Source: Candidatus Ozemibacter sibiricus
GTDB taxonomy: Bacteria; Muiribacteriota; Ozemobacteria; Ozemobacterales; Ozemobacteraceae
Direction: 5' to 3'
DNA length: 64,000 bases
Assembly: GCA_003327425.1 (NCBI GenBank)
Contig: QOQW01000009.1
Coordinates: 120,974 to 184,973 of the forward strand
Part shown: positions 34,633 through 41,819 of the stretch, in pieces
Layout of the letters: each line of letters opens with the position of its first letter
How positions within the stretch are numbered: position 1 is the first letter of the stretch
The notes under the pieces: generated by a model
What the model saw: the letters and a program-made list of their open reading frames with translations, nothing else
Database searches by the model: none
What the model was told of the DNA's origin: nothing
Translations under genes and position numbers: made by a program

Positions 34633-35166
34633 TCAGGCTTCTTCGTCGGCCTGGTCGGCGTCGTCGTCCGGTTCGAGCGATTCGCCGGCCGCGATCCGTT
34701 CCAGGTCGCGCTTGAGCTGGATGCGCCTGGCCTTGGATATACGATCGATGAACAGCACCCCGTCGAGGTGGTCGAGTTCGTGCTGAATGGCCCTCGCCAG
34801 CAATCCGTCGGCCTGCACCTCGAATTCTTTGCCCTCGAGGTCGGTGGCCCGGGCGATCACGCGGGCAGGGCGTTCCACTTTTTCCCGCAGACCTGGGAAG
34901 GAAAGGCAGCCTTCTTCGCAGATTTCCTTGCCGGAGGTCTTGACGATTTCGGGGTTGATGAAGACCATCGGGGCATTGCCGGTGTCGATCAAGAACAGGC
35001 GGAGGTTGACGCCCACCTGAGGGGCGGCCAGTCCGACCCCATGGGCTTGGTACATGGTCTCGAACATGTCTTTCACCAGCGCCCGCAGATCATCGTCGAT
35101 GGTGGTGACGGGCTTGGATTCCTGGCGGAGCGGTTCTTCGCCGTAATGAAGGATGCGTCGTTTCAT
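34633..35166 (-). CDS. def: peptide deformylase
   Basis: Metallo-enzyme that removes the N-formyl group from nascent proteins. The 177 residues contain the three family motifs: GVGLAAPQ (43-50), EGCLSFPG (metal ligand Cys87) and QHELDHLDG (His129, catalytic Glu130, His133). The C-terminal tail is acidic (ESLEPDDDADQADEEA). The ATG at 35166 has AGGAG at 6 nt. The promoter is at 35229-35257. Confidence 0.97.
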   Translation of the reverse strand: MKRRILHYGEEPLRQESKPVTTIDDDLRALVKDMFETMYQAHGVGLAAPQVGVNLRLFLIDTGNAPMVFINPEIVKTSGKEICEEGCLSFPGLREKVERPARVIARATDLEGKEFEVQADGLLARAIQHELDHLDGVLFIDRISKARRIQLKRDLERIAAGESLEPDDDADQADEEA

Positions 35167-35228
35167 GCAGTTCTCCTATGCAGCGACCGGACCGATCGGC
35201 TGGCGCGCTGGCGAGGCCGATCTCTTCC

Positions 35229-35257
35229 AGTATACACCAGGTCGAGGCGCCGGAAAA
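35229..35257 (-). promoter_or_regulatory. promoter of def-fmt
   Basis: TTTTCC, 17-nt spacer, TATACT on the minus strand, 63 nt before def. It lies in a 267-nt gap (35167-35433) that separates def-fmt from priA and has no gene. Confidence 0.5.
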
Positions 35258-35433
35258 GACCGGGCAAGCAATGCCGGCAAGCCCTGTGCCGTCGTCTGGC
35301 ACAACATGTCAACGCGGTCGCCTCGAGCTCTACGGCGTCAGAGGGGTGTCGAGCCGACCGTTGGGCTGGGGTCTGCTCTCAGGTCGGTCGCCAGACCCGC
35401 TCAGCCAGCGAGGGGCGGCCCCGGCGGGCCCGC

Positions 35434-38004
35434 TCAGAGAACGAAATAGGGGTCGAGGTCGACCGCCACTTTGACGCCGGTAGGCAGGGGCGTGGCCAGA
35501 GCGGCGCGGATGGCCGCGGTCAGGCGCTCGCGTTGGTGGTCGCGCAGGAGCATCTGGAACCGGAACTGATTGTTGATGCGGGGAATGGGGGCGGGGGCGG
35601 GGCCCAGCAGGTCGGTCGGGTCGAGCCGGTCGGCGGCGAGGAGTCGGTCGCGGAAGGCCAGCGCCGCCGCTTCGCCCTTCTCGGCGGTCGGGGCGGTGAA
35701 CAGCAGCGACGCCACCTGGCGGAACGGCGGGAACCGGCTGGCCTCCCGGTGGGGCAGTTCCTCGCGATAGAAGCCCAGGTAGTCTTCGGTCAGCGCATAG
35801 CGGATGGAATGATGTTCTGGAGCATAGGTTTGCAGAATGACCGTGCCTGGTTCGCGTCCCCGGCCGGCCCGGCCGGCCACCTGCGACAGCAGGGCGAAGT
35901 TGCGTTCGGCCGCCCGAAAGTCGGGCAGCCGCAGGAGGCTGTCGGCCGCCAGAATGCCCACCAGCGTGACACCGGGGAAATCGAGCCCTTTGGCCACCAT
36001 CTGGGTGCCGATCAGCACATCGATCTCGCGGGCTCCGAAGCGGGTCAGGATCTCCTCCAGGCTGCCTTTGGCGCTGGTCGTGTCAGAGTCGACCCGGGCG
36101 AGGCGGGCCTGCGGAAAGTAGCGGCGAGCTTCGGCCTCGATCCGTTGCGTGCCCGCTCCGAAATACCGGATGGCCTGGCTGCCGCACCCCGGGCAGGTGG
36201 TGGGCAGGGGGCGGGCCTCGCCGCAGTAGTGGCAGCGCAGGATCCGGCTGCCGCTGTGATAGACCAGCGAGACCTGACAGCGCGAGCATTCGACGGCCTG
36301 GCCGCAGGCGCGGCAGAAGACGAAACTGCTGAACCCTCGCCGGTTGAGGAACAGGATGGCCTGCTGGCCGGCCGCCAGCGTGCGGCGCAGCGCCTGGCTC
36401 AAGGCTTCCGAGAACATGCTGCGATTGTGCCGGGCCACCAGCTCATGGCGCATGTCGACCACCTGGACCTGCGGCGGAGTGCGGTCGGCGACGCGGTGTC
36501 GCATCTCGACCAGCCGGATGGTCCCCTGGGTGGCGAGGTGGTAGGAATCGAGCGTCGGCGTGGCCGATCCCATCACCAGCAAGGCGTTCTCGAGCCGGCA
36601 CCGCTGGCGGGCCACCTCGCGGGCATGGTAGCGCGGGGCGTCGGCCTGCTTGAAACTGGCTTCCCCCTCTTCGTCGAGAATGATGGTGCCGAGACGCGGC
36701 ACGGGGGCGAAGACCGCGGAACGGGCCCCGACCACGACCGGGCAGATGCCGCGCCGGATCAGCTCCCACTGATCGAACCGCTCGCCGTCCGAAAGCCGAC
36801 TGTGCAGAATGGCCACCCGGTCGCCGAACCGGCTGCGGAAGCGGGTCACCATCTGCGGCGTCAGCGCGATCTCGGGCACCAGCACGATGGCGCCTCGCCC
36901 GGTCGCCACTTCTTCGGCGACCCAGCGCAGGTAGACCTCGGTCTTGCCGGAGCAGGTCACCCCGTGGAGGAGGACCGGCTGGCGATCGCCGCGGGCGGCG
37001 TCCCGGATCACGGCCAGGGCCTTCTCCTGCTCGGCCGACAGGGCGACCAGGGGCGTGCTGGCGGCCGGACCGCGCAGGGCATTGTCGACCTGGCGGAACG
37101 TGCGTTCCTGCCGGGTCTCGACGATGCCTTTGCGGACCAGCGCGCGCACCACGCTGTCGCTGACGCCTGCCTGTCGGGCCAGCTGGCCGGGCGTCAGCGG
37201 GGTGTTGACCCGCAGCAGGCATTCCACCGCCAGGCGCTCCTTGGGGGTCAGCGCGGCCAGATCGAGCGGGCGATCTTGAGGAAGCACCAGGACGGTGGTG
37301 GTGCGGGGTCCGGCCGCCCGCGACAATTCGTGTTCGAGGGCGATCAGCCCCTGGCGCGTCCATTCCGCCAGCCAGCGACTCGCTCGTGGGAAGGCTTCGG
37401 TGAAGGCCTTCAACGGGGCGCGGCCGCGTTCGGCCAGCCAGCGTCCTTCGGGAAACGAAGCCTCATCAGCGGTTCCAGCGCGGGGGCCGGGCCTGACGAA
37501 GCGGCCGATCTGTTGCTTCAGCCCGCCGGGCAGCATGCAGTGGAACGCCTCGCCCGGCGTACAGACGCAGGTTTCGGCCATCCACAGCCCCAGGGCGACC
37601 AACGCAGGGGGAAGCAGCGGGAGCGGATCGAGCACCTGCCGCACGCCCATGGTCGGAAAGCCGGGGGGGCGGTCATGACAGGCGATCACATAGCCGATGA
37701 GCAGCCGATTGACGAGGGGAACGACCACCCGGCACCCCGGCGCCGGCAGAGGGGCTGGGCTGACCGATGTCTTTGTCGCCGTCTCTGATGCAGGTGAGGT
37801 CGCCGTCCGCTGACCTTCTGTCTCGGGCGTCCTGGGCGCATCCTCCAGGGCGCTGCTGGTCGAGGCGAAGGGAGGCCAAGGCCCCGAGTGAATGGTGGAG
37901 CCATGCCCTTCTTCCCCGGGGGGCCCACCCTCTACGTCGAGGTGGTAGGTCAGGTGGTCCTTTCCGATGTTCAGGGGAAGGGACACCTCGAGGTACCAGC
38001 GCAT
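35434..38004 (-). CDS. priA: primosomal helicase PriA with unusual motif II and an N-terminal insertion
   Basis: Restarts stalled replication forks. The 856 residues are longer than usual because the N-terminal 3'-end-binding domain is split by a low-complexity Pro/Ser/Thr insertion at about 26-89. The helicase core follows: GVTCSGKTEVYL (Walker A, 348-355; usually GVTGSGKT), LVPEIALTPQM, and motif II ILDEEGEASFKQ (about 444-447 DEEG, where the family has DEEH). GSATPTLDS, the zinc-binding block with eight cysteines (FCRACG, CSRC, CHYCG, CPGCG), GTQMVAKGLDFPGV and QVAGRAGRG complete it. The ATG at 38004 has GGGAG at 8 nt. It belongs to the yicC-remA-rpoZ cluster. Confidence 0.93.
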   Translation of the reverse strand: MRWYLEVSLPLNIGKDHLTYHLDVEGGPPGEEGHGSTIHSGPWPPFASTSSALEDAPRTPETEGQRTATSPASETATKTSVSPAPLPAPGCRVVVPLVNRLLIGYVIACHDRPPGFPTMGVRQVLDPLPLLPPALVALGLWMAETCVCTPGEAFHCMLPGGLKQQIGRFVRPGPRAGTADEASFPEGRWLAERGRAPLKAFTEAFPRASRWLAEWTRQGLIALEHELSRAAGPRTTTVLVLPQDRPLDLAALTPKERLAVECLLRVNTPLTPGQLARQAGVSDSVVRALVRKGIVETRQERTFRQVDNALRGPAASTPLVALSAEQEKALAVIRDAARGDRQPVLLHGVTCSGKTEVYLRWVAEEVATGRGAIVLVPEIALTPQMVTRFRSRFGDRVAILHSRLSDGERFDQWELIRRGICPVVVGARSAVFAPVPRLGTIILDEEGEASFKQADAPRYHAREVARQRCRLENALLVMGSATPTLDSYHLATQGTIRLVEMRHRVADRTPPQVQVVDMRHELVARHNRSMFSEALSQALRRTLAAGQQAILFLNRRGFSSFVFCRACGQAVECSRCQVSLVYHSGSRILRCHYCGEARPLPTTCPGCGSQAIRYFGAGTQRIEAEARRYFPQARLARVDSDTTSAKGSLEEILTRFGAREIDVLIGTQMVAKGLDFPGVTLVGILAADSLLRLPDFRAAERNFALLSQVAGRAGRGREPGTVILQTYAPEHHSIRYALTEDYLGFYREELPHREASRFPPFRQVASLLFTAPTAEKGEAAALAFRDRLLAADRLDPTDLLGPAPAPIPRINNQFRFQMLLRDHQRERLTAAIRAALATPLPTGVKVAVDLDPYFVL

Positions 38005-38098
38005 CGGTCTTGCTCCCGGGCTTACGGGCTCCCACAACGCGCCGTCGCCCGTGACGGAAGGAAGGGGCTGGCGTTGCCGACCGGGGAGCCGAGATCGC

Positions 38099-39316
38099 CT
38101 ATATGGTGGGTGAGGCGACCGGGGATGTCAAGGGATGGGCGAGAAGGTGCTCCACCAGCCGTTCGAGGGCGGGCTGGGCGGTGAGTTCGGGGAAGACCCG
38201 AACGTGGTCCCGGTCATACACCGTCAGGGTCCCGTCGGGGGAGCGCACCACCGGCAGCACCCGCCCTGGGCGGTCGGCCAATCGCGTCAGGTCTGCCAAT
38301 TCCTCAGCAGGAGTGGCCGGCGTGAAGAATGGCACCGTCAGGCCATGACACATCGGCAAGGGGGCATGGACGGCGGCAAAAGACAGCTGGATGGCCGCGG
38401 GGCGACGCCGAGCGGAGGCCGCGGCGTCTGGACGCCCGCACGCGGAGCGGGCAGGGGCGGGCGCTTTCAGGAAGGGGCCGCCATAGGTGAGGATCAGCAG
38501 ATCGACGCGGGCGGGGCCCGGCTCGTGCAGCTCTACGCCGGCCAGGGCCAGATAGTGGCGCAGGTCGTCGACCCAGCGGGGCGGTCGATCGCTGGCCGTG
38601 GCCAGCGGGGCGGGGACCAGATGCTGCACGCTCACGCGAGGGGGAGCGGCGTCAGGGACCGCCCGCTGGCGCAAGGAGCGGACGAGGCGGGCCAGGACCT
38701 CCTCGAACTTCCGGGGCCAGGTGGTGGGAAGGGCGGGCAGCGCGACCACGCCGATGATCCAAGGGGGGCGAGCATGGGAGGGCAAAGCCACTTCATCAGC
38801 CCCCGGGGCCACCAACAACCAGGGAATGGCCGACCGGCCGCGCGTCTGGCGCGGCAGCGGGCCTGCCTCGGTCGATGGGGGGCGGGTGGGTCCCTCTGCG
38901 GGCGGCGAATGGGCGAGGGCGGCAGAGGGGCGAGCCTCCTCGGTAGGACGCCGTCGGGCCTCGTCGCTCCGGCTCTCGAACCCGGCGATGGCCTCCGGTC
39001 CGCTCGCGGGCAGCAGAGGCTGCGGCGCGCCGCTGAGCCAGGTGGCCGCGTTGGTGACAACGGCCACCCCGAGATCGGCCTGCCCTCCCCCTGGCCAGCT
39101 TGGAAGGTGACTGGCGGCGACCGGTGGCGCGCCCGTCAGCAGGCGGATCGGCTCGGGGGGCAGCCAGTGCTCGGCGCCCGGGGCGAGCGTGCAGCGCACC
39201 TCGAACCCGGCCTGGACAAGCAGCCCCAACAAATCGCTCGCCAGCGTACTGGCGAGCCCTTGTTCGAAATGGACCTGGAGACGGTGGCGGCGGGGGCTAC
39301 TCTTCGATCTCGACAA
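38099..39316 (-). CDS. divergent CoaBC/Dfp-like protein (conserved position, weak motifs)
   Basis: A 405-residue protein in exactly the slot where coaBC lies in rpoZ-coaBC-priA clusters. CoaBC makes phosphopantetheine (CoA synthesis). The N-terminal part resembles a Dfp flavoprotein fold: SDLLGLLVQAGFEVRCTLAP, PPEPIRLLTG and ADLGVAVVTNAAT. The C-terminal end resembles CoaB (TVYDRDHVRVFPEL, then ALERLVEHLLA). The flavoprotein active-site histidine and PASANT-type motif, and the CoaB TAGxTxExIDPVR motif, are not recognisable, and a Pro/Arg-rich stretch of about 55 residues interrupts the middle. The TTG start at 39316 has GGGAG at 6 nt and overlaps rpoZ by 20 nt. It is either a very diverged enzyme, a non-catalytic relic kept as a protein, or an unrelated protein. 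Confidence 0.45.
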   Translation of the reverse strand: MSRSKSSPRRHRLQVHFEQGLASTLASDLLGLLVQAGFEVRCTLAPGAEHWLPPEPIRLLTGAPPVAASHLPSWPGGGQADLGVAVVTNAATWLSGAPQPLLPASGPEAIAGFESRSDEARRRPTEEARPSAALAHSPPAEGPTRPPSTEAGPLPRQTRGRSAIPWLLVAPGADEVALPSHARPPWIIGVVALPALPTTWPRKFEEVLARLVRSLRQRAVPDAAPPRVSVQHLVPAPLATASDRPPRWVDDLRHYLALAGVELHEPGPARVDLLILTYGGPFLKAPAPARSACGRPDAAASARRRPAAIQLSFAAVHAPLPMCHGLTVPFFTPATPAEELADLTRLADRPGRVLPVVRSPDGTLTVYDRDHVRVFPELTAQPALERLVEHLLAHPLTSPVASPTI

Positions 39317-39491
39317 CCAGCGCTCCCGAGGCGATCTCTTCCATGGCGACCTTGACCGGATTCTCGTCGTAATCCTCGATCAGTCGTCGCTTGCCTTCTA
39401 CCAGCATCTTCACACGGTTGGAGACAGCCATGACAGCGTCGAATTTGTTGGGGATCTTGGCGGTGATGTCGGTGCGGGAACGGAACTTCAT
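39297..39491 (-). CDS. rpoZ: RNA polymerase omega subunit
   Basis: Small 64-residue subunit that helps assemble beta-prime. Typical features are [15 protein letters not shown] with [19 protein letters not shown] and an acidic end. The ATG at 39491 overlaps the remA stop (ATGA). gmk, normally between remA and rpoZ in this type of cluster, is absent. Confidence 0.93.
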   Translation of the reverse strand: MKFRSRTDITAKIPNKFDAVMAVSNRVKMLVEGKRRLIEDYDENPVKVAMEEIASGALVVEIEE

Positions 39492-39808
39492 GAATCGACC
39501 TCCGATTCGACAGTCTCGATGTCTTTGGGATGAGTGGGGGCATCCCCCTCCGCCTGGTCGGCGACTTTGCGGCCCATCAGGCGGAGGGCGGCAGTTTCCG
39601 GGTTGATGGCGGACAGAATGACGTGGTTGGAATCGGTGACCACGATGGCGCGTGTCTTGCGGCCATAGGTGGCATCGATCAGGCGTCCCTGCTCCTTGGC
39701 ATCTTCTTTGAGCCGTTTGATGGGTGCGGAGCCAGGGCTGACGATGGCGACGATGCGGCTGGCGACCACCACGTTGCCGAATCCCACATTCAACAGTCGG
39801 ACCTTCAT
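39488..39808 (-). CDS. remA: RemA/DUF370-family regulator
   Basis: A 106-residue protein with the whole family signature: [61 protein letters not shown]. In Bacillus, RemA is a DNA-binding activator of biofilm matrix genes; whether this protein has that role is unknown. An acidic tail of about 20 residues is extra. It starts 9 nt after yicC and overlaps rpoZ by 4 nt. Confidence 0.93.
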   Translation of the reverse strand: MKVRLLNVGFGNVVVASRIVAIVSPGSAPIKRLKEDAKEQGRLIDATYGRKTRAIVVTDSNHVILSAINPETAALRLMGRKVADQAEGDAPTHPKDIETVESEVDS

Positions 39809-39817
39809 CCGGCGCTC

Positions 39818-40693
39818 CTATTCGATGTTCTGGACCTGCTCGCGGATCTTCTCGATCTCGCATTTGATGTCGAGGATCTGCTGCAGTATCAGGAGATCTC
39901 CGATCTTGTTGCTGATGGTATTGGCCTCCCGGTGGAGTTCCTGGGCCAGGAAATCCAGCCGACGCCCGATGGGCTGCTTGCTCTGCAGGGCCTTCTCGAG
40001 CTCCTGCAGGTGGCTCTTGAGCCTGGTGATCTCTTCCGAGATGTCGGAGCGGTCGGCCCAGATGGCGGTTTCCACCGCGATGCGGTTCTCGTCGACGCCA
40101 GCGACCCCGGCCAGCTCTTTGATGCGAGCCGCGAACCGGGTCATGAATTCCTGCTTGAAGGCCGGCAGGCGTTCTTCGATGACCTGGATCTGGGCGGCCA
40201 GCCGGGCGCGCCGCTCGCGCAGATCGGCGGCCATGTTGGCGCCCTCCCGGAGGCGACTGTCGACGAAGGCGGCCACGGCCTGCTCGACCACCGGCTGGAT
40301 GCGGGCCCACAACCGTTCGGCATCGGGCCGGTCGGTGTCCATCTTGACCGCTCCCGAGAGGGCCAGACACCCATCAAGATTGAGGGGCAGCTGGCGGCCG
40401 GTCTCCTTCTCCAGCTCGTGATGGAGCTGGATCACGCTCTGGAGGAACGATCGGTTGACGATCAAGCGGGCGCTGGGCGCATAGTCCACCACCTCGAGGT
40501 GGAGATTGACCTTGCCGCGCGAGATCCGCTCATGCAGCAGATTCCGCAGCTGCCCTTCCGCCCAATTGAACCCGTAGGGAAGATGCAGGTCGATCTGCAG
40601 GAAGCGATTGTTGACCGATTTGATCTCCACGGCCACCCGGCCCTGGGCATCGGTCAGTTCGGCTCGTCCGAATCCGGTGAGACTGGCTATCAT
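39818..40693 (-). CDS. yicC: YicC-family endoribonuclease
   Basis: A 291-residue member of the YicC/YloC family, RNases that trim or degrade small and structured RNAs. Family motifs are the N-terminal SLTGFGRAE, EIKSVNNRFLQIDLHLP and the C-terminal GRRLDFLAQELHREANTISNK with a charged helix. The ATG at 40693 has no Shine-Dalgarno sequence, and a promoter -10 ends 8 nt upstream, so its mRNA may be leaderless. First gene of yicC-remA-rpoZ-coaBC-like-priA. Confidence 0.95.
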   Translation of the reverse strand: MIASLTGFGRAELTDAQGRVAVEIKSVNNRFLQIDLHLPYGFNWAEGQLRNLLHERISRGKVNLHLEVVDYAPSARLIVNRSFLQSVIQLHHELEKETGRQLPLNLDGCLALSGAVKMDTDRPDAERLWARIQPVVEQAVAAFVDSRLREGANMAADLRERRARLAAQIQVIEERLPAFKQEFMTRFAARIKELAGVAGVDENRIAVETAIWADRSDISEEITRLKSHLQELEKALQSKQPIGRRLDFLAQELHREANTISNKIGDLLILQQILDIKCEIEKIREQVQNIE

Positions 40694-40701
40694 GAACCTT
40701 T

Positions 40702-40730
40702 AGTCTACCCTGTCTCGGCGCGAAAGGCAA
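40702..40730 (-). promoter_or_regulatory. promoter of the yicC cluster, placed for a leaderless mRNA
   Basis: TTGCCT, 17-nt spacer, TAGACT on the minus strand; the -10 ends only 8 nt before the yicC ATG. The remaining intergenic sequence up to 40922 holds no gene I can support. Confidence 0.6.
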
Positions 40731-40922
40731 ATGGAAAATGCCATCACCGGAAAGCCCCTGATCAGCCGTCTCGAGAGAGGCCCGGGGCGGGCCCTGCGCC
40801 ACCGCGCTTGGGGAAAGGGGAAGGGAGGGCCGGTTTTCCTCATGAAAGGGGACGAACGCCTGCCAGGATGGAGGCGGTCCTCCTTCCGCCGGTGATCCGG
40901 TCGGCCGGTGGTCATCCCTGCG

Positions 40923-41723
40923 TCATGCCCTGGCAAGGGGGGAAGGGAATGAGTCCGGGCGCAGGTCAGGATGAGCCTGCCAGGCCTTTTCAAGATCCTG
41001 GTAGGTCTTGAAATTCTTGATGCCGTAGGCCTTCCAGCCGAAGAACTCGCGCGGGTGGAAAAACTGCATGCCTCCGAAGGCCTGCCGGGCGTTTTCGGCG
41101 AACCGGCGGTCGGAATCGCTGACATCCTCGCCCGGAGAACCGTCCGGCTCGCGGTCGACGCCCTCCTTCCATCCGGCATCACCCACCATGAAAGAGCCGG
41201 CCCAATCGATGTCTCGTCCGAGCTGGCGCTTGACCAGCCCAGCCAGACGTTCGAGCATGCCGAGCTCTGGTTTGCGGTCCGGGCCTTTGCCTTCGGCGAA
41301 GTCATAGTAGTGGACCGACCCGCCACCCGCGGCCAGTCGGGCCATGGTCGTCTGCAAGGCCTGATCGGCCACGGTGGCAGTGATGTAGCCATGCTCGATG
41401 CCGGCCTGGTTGGACAGAATGGCGATCAGATACCCTTCGCTGGCCACGCGGGCCAGGGTGGGAGCCACCAAGGGCAGGATGGCGACGTCGTCGCCGGCAT
41501 TGGCCGAGACCTTGCCGCTGGGGGCGACCCGCAGGGTGCTGTCGGCATCGAACAGCGCCAGGCGGACCTTGTCCCCGTCGGCGGGCGGGCGGAAGGAAGG
41601 GGCGATCACGCGTCGGCGGCCGGGCCAGGGGGGCGTCTGGGCACGGGTGAGCGACGGTTGGCGCTTCCAGAGGGTTACGAAGAGCAACAGCAGGCCCAGC
41701 ACCCACCACCAGATTCTTCTCAT
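40923..41723 (-). CDS. membrane-anchored HAD-superfamily phosphatase (HisB-N/PNK3P-like)
   Basis: Phosphatase-type HAD protein of 266 residues with an N-terminal hydrophobic anchor (about 4-18, WWWVLGLLLLFVTLW). The HAD motifs are complete: DADSTL (Asp59, Asp61), ILSNQAG, the lysine in RKPELGML (Lys151), and MVGDAGWKEGVD (Asp182). The arrangement matches the HAD-IIIA group that includes histidinol-phosphate phosphatase, GmhB and polynucleotide 3'-phosphatase. With one positively charged flank (MRR) before the anchor the catalytic domain may face the periplasm, which would be unusual for this group. Its substrate is unknown. Confidence 0.7.
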   Translation of the reverse strand: MRRIWWWVLGLLLLFVTLWKRQPSLTRAQTPPWPGRRRVIAPSFRPPADGDKVRLALFDADSTLRVAPSGKVSANAGDDVAILPLVAPTLARVASEGYLIAILSNQAGIEHGYITATVADQALQTTMARLAAGGGSVHYYDFAEGKGPDRKPELGMLERLAGLVKRQLGRDIDWAGSFMVGDAGWKEGVDREPDGSPGEDVSDSDRRFAENARQAFGGMQFFHPREFFGWKAYGIKNFKTYQDLEKAWQAHPDLRPDSFPSPLARA

Positions 41724-41767
41724 AGGGCTTTCTCTCTGGTTGGAGGATTTCCCACCCCATGATAAAT

Positions 41768-41795
41768 GAAAACCCCCGCCCGGGCGAGGCGGGGG
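41768..41795 (-). terminator. intrinsic terminator of the exported-protein operon
   Basis: On the minus strand an 8-bp stem (CCCCCGCC / GGCGGGGG, 7-nt loop) is followed by TTTTCATTTATC, 25 nt after the stop of the 1592-residue gene. Confidence 0.75.
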
Positions 41796-41819
41796 GCAAG
41801 ACGACGCAACGGCCGTCGA

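Noticed and set aside
34594..37788. 1064-codon plus-strand open frame
   Set aside because: Antisense to def and priA, whose motifs are unmistakable; Gln/Gly/Arg-rich shadow.
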